Source of the DNA: an uncultured Bacteroidales bacterium
GTDB lineage: Bacteria; Bacteroidota; Bacteroidia; Bacteroidales; Bacteroidaceae
DNA: 64,000 nt
Assembly: GCA_902779845.1 (NCBI GenBank)
Contig: CACZCZ010000003.1
Coordinates: 1-64,000, forward strand
Direction: 5' to 3'
Of this stretch, positions 1 through 7,575 are shown one piece after another (the stretch's first letter is position 1; the number at the start of each line of letters is the position of its first letter). Both the position numbers and the translations under genes were made by a program. The notes below the pieces were generated by a model that was not told the DNA's origin, ran no database searches, and saw only the letters and a program-made list of their open reading frames with translations.

Positions 1-1
1 C

Positions 2-328
2 CACTGCATCAAGGAGGCCATCACCGAGGGCAACGCCATCGAGCTGGGCGACCTGGGCCGCTTCACGCCCTCCATCACCAGCGAGGGCGCACTGCCCGGC
101 ACCGACGCCGAGGGCAACCCCATCACCGCCATGGAGGCCTTCACCGAGGCTAACATCAAGGATGTCAACGTGAACTACGAACTCGGCAGTGGCCTCGACT
201 TCAAGCGCGACGACTTCGACTTCGAGTTCACCACCAGCCGCAAGGCACAGGCTGCCGCCAAGAAGGCCCAGAAGAAGGGTCAGAGCAGCGCCGACTGGAG
301 CGACGACGACGGCAACGACGAGCCCTAA
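2..328 (+). CDS. HU-family DNA-binding protein, 3' part
   Basis: The reading frame is open from the left edge, so the N-terminus lies outside the window. The visible part reads HCIKEAITEG...LGDLGRFTPSI, the conserved HU/IHF core with the GRF-x-P type beta-arm entry. It is followed by a Bacteroidales-type C-terminal extension with a Lys/Ala-rich stretch (SRKAQAAAKKAQKKGQ) and an acidic end (DWSDDDGNDEP). Family knowledge: this HU-like class binds DNA without strong sequence specificity and is often followed by a smalltalk mini-protein, as here at 812. The exact cellular role of this paralogue class is not known. Confidence 0.85.
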   Translation, partial: HCIKEAITEGNAIELGDLGRFTPSITSEGALPGTDAEGNPITAMEAFTEANIKDVNVNYELGSGLDFKRDDFDFEFTTSRKAQAAAKKAQKKGQSSADWSDDDGNDEP

Positions 329-811
329 ACCACGAAGGTGAGTGGCGCGCAAGCGCCACCACCGCTTTTCAAACACCACAGAACGCCTGATTTACACCAC
401 AGATTGCACAGATAACACAGATTTTTTCTTAGACAACGAATTATACGAATTAAACGAATTTTTGGGCTGGCGCACACAAACGATTAATATCGATTTTTAC
501 AAATTCGGGCGGCACGCTACGCGGGTGCCGAATGATAACAGATGATACTCAATGCGTGGCATTCGAAAGCCGCGAAGCCTTTCGCTCCGGAATCCGTGAA
601 ATTTGATTAAAATTGAATGATAACAAGTTGCTAAAAAATTCGTTTAATTCGTATAATTCGTTGTTTAAAAAAAGATTTAGGTCCTGATTTAAGCATGATT
701 TAAGTTCAGACCTGAATCCGTGTAATCTGTGGTTAAAAAAAGAATGCGGTGGTTTACTCTTGAATCCTGAATCCTGAATCTTGAATCCTGAATCCTTAAA
801 CTTTTTATTCT
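329..811. other. Intergenic stretch with nested inverted repeats
   Basis: There is no convincing gene between the HU-like ORF and the smalltalk ORF. The stretch contains a perfect inverted repeat of about 29 bp (434-462 against 636-664, motif ACGAATTAnACGAATTAA). Outer arms related to ACCACAGATT lie near 394-425 and 710-735. A short direct repeat (TGAATCCTGAATCC) occurs near 760-795 before the smalltalk start. Confidence 0.7.
434..664. repeat. AATTCG-class inverted-repeat element
   Basis: The left arm at 434-462 and the right arm at 636-664 are exact reverse complements; each contains ACGAATTAAACGAATT or its complement. The loop is about 170 bp and carries no gene. The same arm class recurs at 45893-46018, upstream of gcvPA. 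Confidence 0.85.
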
Positions 812-922
812 ATGAAGGAAAGTACTAAGAAGACACTGAAGAAGGTGGCGGAGATTGTGATTACGATCATTACCGCTCTGCTCACCACACTGGGCGCACA
901 TGCCGCCGGCATTGTGCAGTAA
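812..922 (+). CDS. smalltalk family mini-protein
   Basis: This is a 36-codon ORF, MKESTKKTLKKVAEIVITII... followed by TALLTTLGAHAAG. It has a basic N-terminus and one hydrophobic segment (about residues 13-30). That pattern and its position downstream of an HU-like gene match the Bacteroidetes smalltalk protein family, a set of roughly 30-40-residue proteins of unknown function. In other genomes an N-acetylmuramoyl-L-alanine amidase gene often follows; none is present before rsgA here. The family call rests on sequence pattern and context, because the protein is too short for stronger evidence. Confidence 0.75.
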   Translation: MKESTKKTLKKVAEIVITIITALLTTLGAHAAGIVQ

Positions 923-926
923 GGGA

Positions 927-963
927 CTCTCCCTAGCCCTCCCTAAACAGGGAGGGAACTTTG
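927..963. repeat. CCCTCCCT/AGGGAGGG palindrome
   Basis: GCCCTCCCTAAACAGGGAGGG forms a hairpin with a 3-4-nt loop just after the smalltalk stop. It is preceded by GGGACTCTCCCTA. It could act as a terminator, but the same palindrome class recurs between and inside genes throughout the window (for example 31436-31470, 43292-43404, 54484-54697). Confidence 0.7.
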
Positions 964-1087
964 CGAGGGGAAAATGAAAAGTGAAAAATGGACAATGATA
1001 CGCCTCGCTGCTCGAAGGAGTGGCGGGGCGTTCTGTGTAGTTCAAACCACTGTCCCGTCAGAGCAGTGGTTTTGAGTTGCAATGTGA

Positions 1088-2107
1088 TTAGAATTTCTCG
1101 CGGTATTTGCTTTCGTCCTCGTCCTCGAGCATGGAGAGGTAGGAGCGGTAGCGGCTCTCGGCAATCTCATGGTTGTCGAGGGCTTGGAGTACGGCACAGC
1201 CGGGCTCGTGGGTGTGGGTGCAGTTGCTGAAGCGGCAGTCGCGACCGATGGCGAAGATCTCACGGAAGTAGTGGGAGACTTCCTCGCGGCCGAAGTCGAA
1301 GGTGCCGAAGCCGCGGATGCCGGGGGTGTCGATGATGGCGCCTCCTCCAGCTAAATCGTACATCTCGGAGAAGGTGGTGGTGTGCTGGCCTTGGTCGTGG
1401 GCTTCGCTCAGGGGGGCGATTTTGGCGCGCGCCTCGGGGACGAGGCGGTTGAGGAGGGTGCTCTTGCCCACGCCGCTGTTGCCGCTGAAGAGGGTGGTCT
1501 TGCCGAGGAGGTAGGGGAGGAGGGCGTCCTCGGGGCCGGTGCCCATGATGCCCTCGCCTGTTTCAGCGGAGACGGCGAAGCAGGGGTAGTCGAGGTGGCG
1601 GTAGAGGGCCATGACGGCGTTGAGGTAGCGACGCTCGTCGGCATCGTAGAGGTCTGTCTTGTTGAAGATGAGGGCCACAGGGACGCGGTAGGCCTCGGCG
1701 GAGGCGAGGAAGCGGTCGATGAAGGTGGTGGCTGTCTCGGGGTGGGCGATGGTGACGATGAGGCAGGCGAGATCGACGTTGGCAGCGATGATGTGGCTCT
1801 GCTTAGAGAGGTTGGAGGCGCGGCGGATGATGTAGTTGCGGCGGTCGTGAATCTCGGTGATGAAAGCGGGGAGACCCGACGGTGACCCGTCGGGAGTGGT
1901 GGCTGTCTGACGGTCGGGAGTGGTGGAAGGGGTGCGGTCGGGAACTGCGGTTGGGGTGATTTCCACGCGGTCGCCAACGGCCACGGGGTTGGTGCTGCGG
2001 ATGCCGCGGAGGCGGAAGTTGCCCTTGACCTTGCATGCAAAAAGCTGGCCGTCGTCCGTGCGGACGTCGTACCAGCTTCCTGTACTACGAACCACTATAC
2101 CTTTCAC
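1088..2107 (-). CDS. rsgA: Ribosome biogenesis GTPase RsgA
   Basis: RsgA is a GTPase that acts in late maturation of the 30S subunit. The protein shows an N-terminal OB-fold, then a circularly permuted GTPase: the NKTD motif (about 149-152) comes before the P-loop GNSGVGKST (about 209-217) and DTPG (about 260-263). The C-terminus carries the zinc-binding pattern C-x4-C-x-H-...-C (about 291-304). All expected motifs are present. Residues about 52-80, between the OB fold and the next conserved block [11 protein letters not shown], are a low-complexity Pro/Thr/Asp stretch encoded by a GC-rich repeat, which looks like an in-frame insertion. It lies downstream of frr on the same strand and may be cotranscribed with it across the repeat-filled gap. 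Confidence 0.97.
   Translation of the reverse strand: MKGIVVRSTGSWYDVRTDDGQLFACKVKGNFRLRGIRSTNPVAVGDRVEITPTAVPDRTPSTTPDRQTATTPDGSPSGLPAFITEIHDRRNYIIRRASNLSKQSHIIAANVDLACLIVTIAHPETATTFIDRFLASAEAYRVPVALIFNKTDLYDADERRYLNAVMALYRHLDYPCFAVSAETGEGIMGTGPEDALLPYLLGKTTLFSGNSGVGKSTLLNRLVPEARAKIAPLSEAHDQGQHTTTFSEMYDLAGGGAIIDTPGIRGFGTFDFGREEVSHYFREIFAIGRDCRFSNCTHTHEPGCAVLQALDNHEIAESRYRSYLSMLEDEDESKYREKF
1869..1955 (-). repeat. GC-rich in-frame insertion in rsgA
   Basis: The segment has repeated GACGGTCGGGAGTGGTGG-like units and a hairpin CCCGACGGTGACCCGTCGGG. It encodes about 29 residues rich in P, T and D ([14 protein letters not shown]...) that interrupt the OB-fold region of RsgA. Because it is in frame and sits at a loop, it is probably tolerated. 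Confidence 0.65.
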
Positions 2108-2125
2108 TTTGTTCAGGTCAATTGA

Positions 2126-2330
2126 TTATTTAATGTATAATTTTATTTAATGTATAATTGATAATGTATAATGTATAATTGATTATTTAATGTATAATTG
2201 ATAATTGATAATGTATAATTGATTATTACCCCCTGGTCAATCTCTTGGTGAAACCATAACGCCGGTACGGCGTACTAATTATACATTATACATTATCAAT
2301 TATACATTATCAATTATACATTGTACATTA
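2126..2330. repeat. TAATGTATAATTGA inverted-repeat element between frr and rsgA
   Basis: The left side (about 2126-2227) is a run of TAATGTATAATTGATAATG units. The right side (about 2276-2330) is their reverse complement (AATTATACATTATCAATTA). The roughly 50-bp centre is unrelated and contains the small palindrome CGCCGGTACGGCG. A single arm of the same class occurs at 3907-3948. Confidence 0.8.
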
Positions 2331-2888
2331 CACCGTCATGATCTCTTTCTCCTTCTCTGCGAGGAGGGCGTCGATTTGCTTGACGTACTTGTCGTGCATC
2401 TTCTGGAGGTCGGCTTCGCCGTCCTTCTGGAAGTCTTCGCTGAGTCCTTCCTTCACGGCTTTCTTGAGGGCTTCGATGCCGTCGCGGCGTGCGTTGCGGA
2501 CGCTCATCTTGGCGTTCTCGCCTTCCTTGCCGCACTGCTTGGCGAGCTGCTTGCGGCGCTCCTCGGTGAGGGGTGGTATGCCGATGCGTATGATCTCGCC
2601 GTTGTTCTCGGGCATAATGCCAAGTTCGCTGTTGATGATGGCTTTCTCGATGACTTTGAACATGGACTTGTCCCAGGGCTTGATGGCGATGGTGCGGGCG
2701 TCGGGTGTGGTGACGGCGGCGCAGTTGTTGATGGGCACCATGGCGCCGTAGTTATCTACGCGTATGCCGTCGAGGAGTTTGATGTTCGCTTTTCCTGCGC
2801 GGATGTGTGAGAGAGCTTCCTCCAGGTACATCACGGCCTCTTCCATGCGCTCTTCGGCGGCGGAGAGGATTTCTTTCATGTCAGCCAT
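2328..2888 (-). CDS. frr: Ribosome recycling factor
   Basis: RRF works with EF-G to split the post-termination ribosome. At 186 residues it has the usual family length. Family features include [18 protein letters not shown] near residues 32-49, [24 protein letters not shown] in the middle, and [19 protein letters not shown] near the start of the last third. The long three-helix bundle is evident from the heptad-like Glu/Lys-rich ends. A TAnnTTTG promoter lies about 55 bp upstream (2942-2949, minus strand), and the leader carries a TTTAAAG repeat array. Confidence 0.97.
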   Translation of the reverse strand: MADMKEILSAAEERMEEAVMYLEEALSHIRAGKANIKLLDGIRVDNYGAMVPINNCAAVTTPDARTIAIKPWDKSMFKVIEKAIINSELGIMPENNGEIIRIGIPPLTEERRKQLAKQCGKEGENAKMSVRNARRDGIEALKKAVKEGLSEDFQKDGEADLQKMHDKYVKQIDALLAEKEKEIMTV

Positions 2889-2898
2889 ATTTTTGAGG

Positions 2899-2926
2899 GT
2901 TTAAAGTTTAAAGTTTAAAGTTTAAG
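2899..2926. repeat. TTTAAAG repeat array in frr leader
   Basis: About four tandem 7-bp units TTTAAAG lie between the frr promoter and the frr start, so they should be transcribed into the 5' leader. The same units occur at 12203-12250, 16247-16285, 23349-23385, 49531-49560 and 53740-53775. Confidence 0.85.
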
Positions 2927-2941
2927 GGAACAAGTTGGGGA

Positions 2942-2949
2942 CAAAGATA
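2942..2949 (-). promoter_or_regulatory. Promoter -7 element of frr
   Basis: TATCTTTG on the minus strand matches the Bacteroidetes consensus TAnnTTTG, about 55 bp upstream of the frr start. Confidence 0.65.
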
Positions 2950-3045
2950 GGGCTTTTCGCCGAAAGTCAGGGGCTTTTCATTGAAAAAATCATCGAAAAG
3001 ACGTAAAAAGTGGGTCGGAATGGGTGTGAAGATGAAACAAATCGC

Positions 3046-3053
3046 TACATTTG
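3046..3053 (+). promoter_or_regulatory. Promoter -7 element of the VTC operon
   Basis: TACATTTG matches TAnnTTTG. It overlaps the TTG at 3051, which argues against that upstream start codon and for ATG at 3078. Confidence 0.7.
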
Positions 3054-3077
3054 CAGCGAAATTTGCACTTTTTCGTG

Positions 3078-3875
3078 ATGTCAGACGTCGATAGGAGCAT
3101 AGAGCGTTGGCTGTCGCAGCTGGACCCCATTTCGCTGGATGAGATGAGTGGTATCAAGCTGATGAACCGCACCGACACGAAGTTCGTCACCAGCAAGCAG
3201 AAGCTGGTGGGACTGTTGGAGTTGGCGCAGGGTAAGTACTACGCTCAGCAGATCGAGGGCTCGCGCATTGCCAACTACCGCACGGTGTACTGGGACACGA
3301 CGGGCCACCGCTTCTTTCTGGAGCATCACAACGGTCATGCGCCGCGGCAGAAGATACGCGTGCGTACCTATTTGGATAGTGACCTCACCTTTCTGGAGGT
3401 GAAGACGAAGAACAACCACGGCCGCACGAAGAAGAAGCGCATCTCGGTGCCCAACCACGACCGCGCGGACATCGTGGCGGCCGGCGGCAGCGACTTCACG
3501 GCGAAGCTCACGGGCGTGACCTTCGAGGACATCGGCCCTACGGTGCAGAACCGCTTCCAGCGCATCACGCTGGTGAACAAGGGCAAGACGGAGCGTCTGA
3601 CCATAGACTTCAACGTGGAGTTCCACAACTACGAGACCGAGGCGGATGCCGGTACGGGCGACCTGGTCATCATCGAGCTGAAGCGCGACGGCAATGTGTT
3701 CTCTCCCGTGCTGGATATCCTGCGCGAACTGCGCATCAAGCCCTCGGGCTTCTCGAAATACTGCATCGGCAGCGTCATCACCAACGGACGGCTGAAGAAC
3801 AATATGTTCAAGGAGAAGCTGGTGCGCATCAGCAAGTATTCGGGACACAGGTTTGAAATGAAGAAGGAAGAATGA
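3078..3875 (+). CDS. VTC-domain (polyphosphate-polymerase-like) protein
   Basis: The protein belongs to the VTC/CYTH-like triphosphate-tunnel fold. Members in eukaryotes make polyphosphate from ATP, and bacterial members are annotated as polyphosphate polymerase domain proteins. Tunnel-lining basic and acidic motifs are visible: NRTDTKF near the start, RQKIRVRTY, FLEVKTKNNHGRTKKKRI, LTIDFNVEF, VIIELKRDG and SGFSKYCIG near the C-terminus. There are no membrane segments. ATG 3078 is chosen because an in-frame TTG at 3051 lies inside the promoter element. It heads an operon with a DUF4956 membrane protein and a DUF2490 outer-membrane protein, a common Bacteroidetes arrangement. The biochemical activity here is inferred. 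Confidence 0.85.
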   Translation: MSDVDRSIERWLSQLDPISLDEMSGIKLMNRTDTKFVTSKQKLVGLLELAQGKYYAQQIEGSRIANYRTVYWDTTGHRFFLEHHNGHAPRQKIRVRTYLDSDLTFLEVKTKNNHGRTKKKRISVPNHDRADIVAAGGSDFTAKLTGVTFEDIGPTVQNRFQRITLVNKGKTERLTIDFNVEFHNYETEADAGTGDLVIIELKRDGNVFSPVLDILRELRIKPSGFSKYCIGSVITNGRLKNNMFKEKLVRISKYSGHRFEMKKEE

Positions 3876-3906
3876 GATAGACTTTGAACTTGGAACTTGG
3901 AACTTC

Positions 3907-3948
3907 AATTATACATTATACATTATCAATTATACATTATCAATTATA
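3907..3948. repeat. Single arm, TAATGTATAATTGA class
   Basis: ATTATACATTATCAATTATA repeats fill the gap between the VTC and DUF4956 genes. They extend the DUF4956 frame upstream by apparent codons (YIIHYQLYIINYT), which are repeat-derived and not part of the protein. Confidence 0.8.
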
Positions 3949-3968
3949 CGGCTTTTAAATCAACAACG

Positions 3969-4682
3969 ATGGACATAACCCAAATTAACTACGTCTTAGG
4001 TAACTTATTCGGCGTTACTCTGTTCGACCCGCAGCAGTTTATCTCGCTGGTCCTCCGCTTCCTCATCAACCTGATTGTTGTCAGCATCATCGCGCGCAGG
4101 TACTACTACCCCCACAGCAAGCGCCGCGACTATATGTTCATCTTCATCCTGATGTCCATGAGCATCTTCCTGCTCGTGAGCCTGATGGATGGCGGCGGGA
4201 TGCAGCTGGGCGCAGCGATGGGACTGTTCGCCATCTTCGGCATCATGCGCTTCCGCACGGAGGCCGTGCCCATCCGCGAGATGACCTATCTGTTTATGCT
4301 CATTGCGCTGAGTGTCATCAACGCCTTGGCCCACGGTGACTACCACCCGAAAGCCGACTACTGGGACGGCGTGGGTATCGTGACCATCCTCTTCGTGAAC
4401 ATCGCCTTCGTGGTGATGTGCGCCCTCTTCGAGAGCTCGAAGGTCATCAGCCAGGAGTGCTCCAGAATCATCCGCTATGACAACGTGTCCCTCATCACTC
4501 CCGAGAAACGCGAGGAACTGAAGGCTGACCTGGAGAAGCGCACGGGCTTGAAGATCACCCGCATAGAGGTGGGTATGATGGACTTGCTTAAAGACAGCAC
4601 CCTCATCCGCATCTTCTACAACGACCCCGAGGACGTGGGTAACAGCATCGCCCGCTACGGACGAATGCCGAAGGAGATGTAG
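3969..4682 (+). CDS. DUF4956 domain membrane protein
   Basis: The start at 3969 (MDITQINYVLGNLFG) excludes a repeat-derived upstream extension. About four hydrophobic segments occupy residues 20-150: LVLRFLINLIVVSIIA, MFIFILMSMSIFLLVSL, a glycine-rich stretch with MGLFAIFGIMRFRTEAVPIREM, and VTILFVNIAFVVMCALF. A cytosolic C-terminal domain follows, with LEKRTGLKITRIEVGMMDLLKDSTLIRIFY. The GIMRFRTE-x-IPIREMTY-like block is the family hallmark. Its position directly after a VTC-domain gene is conserved in many bacteria and suggests a joint membrane-linked function, possibly polyphosphate related. The function is unproven. Confidence 0.85.
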   Translation: MDITQINYVLGNLFGVTLFDPQQFISLVLRFLINLIVVSIIARRYYYPHSKRRDYMFIFILMSMSIFLLVSLMDGGGMQLGAAMGLFAIFGIMRFRTEAVPIREMTYLFMLIALSVINALAHGDYHPKADYWDGVGIVTILFVNIAFVVMCALFESSKVISQECSRIIRYDNVSLITPEKREELKADLEKRTGLKITRIEVGMMDLLKDSTLIRIFYNDPEDVGNSIARYGRMPKEM

Positions 4683-4695
4683 GGGGAGAAGGTCA

Positions 4696-5829
4696 ATGAA
4701 GAATATAACGGTGAAACACAGATTACTTCTTTTCATGCTTGTCCTGCCTCTTGCGGCCATGGCCCAGGAGGACGAGGTGGACTATGTGAGCGACGATGCA
4801 ACACGCACAACAGGTGCCGTGTGGACCGAGGTGGGTGTCACGAAGCTGCTGCCCTATGACCTGAGCATCGGCGTGGATGCCGGCTTCCGCACCGACGACT
4901 GGTTCAACGAGGCCAGCCGTGCGGACATCGGCGTGGGCCTGAGCTGGAAACCCGACAAGCACTGGAAGGTGGGCGTGGGCTACACCTTCCTGATGAAGTA
5001 CTACCGCACCGAGACGGAGCGCAAGACCACGCAGGAAACGGAGTGGCTCTATCGCAACCGTACGACCGGCGAGTTTGTGGAATATACCTCGTTCCAGGGT
5101 GCTCCGCAGTACCAGGATGAGGATGGCGTGAAATACAAGTACCAAGGCTACGACTATAAGATCAAGGACTACAAACGCGTCACCGATCCCTACTGGCGCC
5201 CGAAACACCGCATCTCGGTCGATGCTGCCTACACCACCAGCCGCCTGTGGGGCTGGCTGCGCGTTAGCGTGCGCGAACGCTACCAGCTGACCTTCGTGCC
5301 CTCGAAGTATGTGACCCGTCTGCGTACGCGTGTGAAAACGACAACGCAGTACCGCGACCCCGCCACGGACGAGGAGACGGGCGATCTCATCTACGATGAC
5401 AACGGTGAGCTCGTCTATAACGAGGTGACGCGCAAGTGGCAAGAGGGCAACCAGGTCTTCTCAGAAGTCACCGACGAAGACGGCGTCGTCACGACGACGA
5501 GCGAGGATGTGACCGAAGAGAACGCCATGATCACCTACGAACAGCGGGACAAGACCAAGTCCAACAAGACGCTGCATACCCTGCGCTCGCGCCTGACGCT
5601 GGAGCTGGACCGTAAGGGCTGGAAGTGGACCCCCTATGTCTATGCCGAGGCTTTCAACGATCTCACACGTCGCATGAAACTGGATAAGCTGCGCCTGTCA
5701 GCAGGCGTGGAGTACGCCGTGGCGAAGCAGCACAAGATAGGTCTCGGCTATGTCTTCAACCGCGAGAACGACGATGACGGCAACCAAACCATCCATGCCA
5801 TCAGCGCCAGCTATAAGTTTAAGTTCTGA
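4696..5829 (+). CDS. DUF2490-like outer-membrane beta-barrel protein
   Basis: The 377-residue product has a signal peptide (HRLLLFMLVLPLAAMAQ) and then alternating amphipathic strands rich in Trp, Tyr and Arg (LSWKPDKHWKVGVGYTF, HRISVDAAYTTS, WLRVSVRERYQLTF, RLTLELDRKGWKWTPYVYAE). It ends in KIGLGYVFNRE...ISASYKFKF, with a terminal Phe as in outer-membrane barrels. DUF2490 proteins often follow VTC/DUF4956 genes. An unusual charged insert of about 70 residues (residues about 210-280, rich in D, E and T) sits in one loop. It is 13 bp downstream of the DUF4956 gene, so the two are probably cotranscribed. Confidence 0.8.
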   Translation: MKNITVKHRLLLFMLVLPLAAMAQEDEVDYVSDDATRTTGAVWTEVGVTKLLPYDLSIGVDAGFRTDDWFNEASRADIGVGLSWKPDKHWKVGVGYTFLMKYYRTETERKTTQETEWLYRNRTTGEFVEYTSFQGAPQYQDEDGVKYKYQGYDYKIKDYKRVTDPYWRPKHRISVDAAYTTSRLWGWLRVSVRERYQLTFVPSKYVTRLRTRVKTTTQYRDPATDEETGDLIYDDNGELVYNEVTRKWQEGNQVFSEVTDEDGVVTTTSEDVTEENAMITYEQRDKTKSNKTLHTLRSRLTLELDRKGWKWTPYVYAEAFNDLTRRMKLDKLRLSAGVEYAVAKQHKIGLGYVFNRENDDDGNQTIHAISASYKFKF

Positions 5830-5848
5830 AACAAATTATTCACAGAAT

Positions 5849-6271
5849 ATGAAACACTTGTTCCTTGTCATGTGTCTGCTTGCAGGTAGCGTGTCGTTGC
5901 TGGCCGACGACTTCAACTACCTCGTATTGACGCAGACCAATGAATCCAGCGTGGGCTTTGCTTTGCGCAAGACACGCAGCATTACGTTTGACGGCAGTGC
6001 TCTCAAAGTGGTGACGGCCGACGGTGAGACGACAGTGCCCCTGTCAACCCTCAACGCCATCACCTTCACCGAGACGGTGCCCGTAGCGGTGCAGACCGTG
6101 CGCGGCACCTGGCCGACACAGCGCATAGTGGTCTATAACACCAGCGGTGTCGTGGTGCGCCAGTTCGACAGCGTCGATGCCCGCATGGAGAACATCAACC
6201 TGAAGAACCTGCCTGCCGGCGTGTATATCATCAAGGAAGGCACACAAACCCGTAAACTGCTGAAACGATGA
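5849..6271 (+). CDS. Small secreted protein with sorting-like C-terminus
   Basis: The 140-residue product begins MKHLFLVMCLLAGSVSLLADD, a clear signal peptide. A short domain follows (LRKTRSITFDGSALKVVTADG, LSTLNAITFTE). The C-terminal module VYNTSGVVVRQFDSVDA...LPAGVYIIKEGTQTRKLLKR resembles type-A type IX secretion sorting domains (N-x-x-G-x-x, LPAGVYI, basic end). Its stop overlaps the next gene start by 4 bp (ATGA), so the two are translationally coupled. The function is unknown, but the context points to the cell surface. Confidence 0.75.
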   Translation: MKHLFLVMCLLAGSVSLLADDFNYLVLTQTNESSVGFALRKTRSITFDGSALKVVTADGETTVPLSTLNAITFTETVPVAVQTVRGTWPTQRIVVYNTSGVVVRQFDSVDARMENINLKNLPAGVYIIKEGTQTRKLLKR

Positions 6272-7575
6272 AGAAGAGAATACTTTGCGGACTGCTGCTG
6301 ATGGCGGCAGTCAGCGGCGCGCAAGCCCAGTGGCTGCGCGTGTGGCAGGCTGGCGAGAGCACACGCTATGCACTCAGCGATGCCGCCTCGATTCCCTATG
6401 CTGCAGCGGGTTCCACGCTGACGATTAACGGCGACGTGTACAGCACCGCTGAAATAGACTCCATCACCATCGTGAACCCCGTGACCATCACGTGGACTGA
6501 GGCCGGTGCTGCGGTTGATATCCCCGAGAGCGTGGAGGGCGTGACGGCTCAGGTGGAGGGCGGCAATGTGGTCATCACCAATGTGAACACATGGAGCGAG
6601 CAGGAGTTCATCCTCTCGGGCGCCTCGTCGGCAGGCTCTTTCACCTACAACGGCGACTTCAAGGCCAAGTTCCATCTTCATGGCCTCAGCCTGACCAGCA
6701 CCAGCGGCGCAGCCTTCGACATCGAATGTGGCAAGCGCATAGACCTGATCCTGCAGGACGGCAGCACGAATACCTTTGCAGATGCCGCTGCGGGCGAGCA
6801 GAAGGCAGCGTTCTACTGCAGGGGCCACATGGAAGTCAGCGGCAGCGGTTCACTCACGGTGAGCGGCAACTGCAAGCACGCGCTGGCCACCAAGGAGTAC
6901 CTGTTCCTGAAGCAGAGCGTGGGCAACATCACCATCGCCAAAGCGGCCAGCGACGGCATCCATTGCGGCGAGTTCTTCCAGATGAATGGCGGCAACATCG
7001 TGCTCAGCAACATCGGCGGTGATGGCCTCCAGGTGGAAGCCGACACAGATTCCGAGGAAGAGCTGAACGGACAGTTCATCATGAACGGCGGCAGCATCAA
7101 CGTGACTGTGACGGCAGTGGACAGCAAGGGTATCCGTCTTGACGACGATGCCACAGACACCGCTGCGGCCACCATCACACCCGAGATGTACATCAACAAC
7201 GGCACCATCACCGTGGTCATCACGACGGCGGCAAAGGGTGCACGTGCGATTGCCTCGGATGGTCACATGACGATTGGCACCGCGGCAACCTCGCCCGTAC
7301 TGAATCTGACGGCAGGGGCTACACGCTATACCGACGCTTTGGGCGAGACCACCCGCACAACCGGATTGAAGGCCGAGAAAGACCTGATCATCATGGGCGG
7401 CACCACGACCATCAAGGCTACTGGCAATAAGAGCCGTGGCGTGCGTGCAGGAACCCTGACAGCCCTGGGCGGCACACTGAAGATTGAAGCCACCGGCACT
7501 GATGCCGAGGGCTACAAGCTGGACGACGATGGCGACCCCGTGATTGACGGCGGTTCCATTGTGGTTACATACTAA
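6268..7575 (+). CDS. Cthe_2159-like carbohydrate-binding beta-helix protein
   Basis: The 435-residue product has a signal peptide (MKKRILCGLLLMAAVSGAQAQ). An approximately 70-residue N-terminal domain is followed by a right-handed beta-helix with repeating rungs: FKAKFHLHGLSLTSTSGAAF, GSGSLTVSGNCKHALATKEYL, ASDGIHCGEFFQMNGGNIVL, NIGGDGLQVEAD, VTAVDSKGIRLDDD, GNKSRGVRAGTLTALGGTLKI. These Gly/Asn/Asp-rich turns match the Cthe_2159 family (formerly DUF4353), whose founding member binds cellulose and pectin-like polysaccharides. The N-terminal region also resembles the product of the preceding coupled gene. It overlaps the convergent EEP-family gene by 4 bp at their stop codons. Confidence 0.8.
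   Translation: MKKRILCGLLLMAAVSGAQAQWLRVWQAGESTRYALSDAASIPYAAAGSTLTINGDVYSTAEIDSITIVNPVTITWTEAGAAVDIPESVEGVTAQVEGGNVVITNVNTWSEQEFILSGASSAGSFTYNGDFKAKFHLHGLSLTSTSGAAFDIECGKRIDLILQDGSTNTFADAAAGEQKAAFYCRGHMEVSGSGSLTVSGNCKHALATKEYLFLKQSVGNITIAKAASDGIHCGEFFQMNGGNIVLSNIGGDGLQVEADTDSEEELNGQFIMNGGSINVTVTAVDSKGIRLDDDATDTAAATITPEMYINNGTITVVITTAAKGARAIASDGHMTIGTAATSPVLNLTAGATRYTDALGETTRTTGLKAEKDLIIMGGTTTIKATGNKSRGVRAGTLTALGGTLKIEATGTDAEGYKLDDDGDPVIDGGSIVVTY

Noticed and set aside
342-545. 67-codon open frame after the HU-like gene
   Set aside because: It runs through one arm of the AATTCG-class inverted repeat and through the ACCACAGATT repeat. The predicted peptide is repeat-derived.
1382-1885. 167-codon open frame opposite rsgA, rich in Val, Gly and Glu
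   Set aside because: It is a shadow of the rsgA codons in a GC-rich gene. The same applies to long open frames opposite the VTC, DUF4956, PBP2 and purL genes.
2126-2330. Possible CRISPR-like array from regularly repeated AT-rich units
   Set aside because: Units have no unique spacers, the two halves are inverted rather than direct, and no cas genes are present. No CRISPR array was found anywhere in the window.
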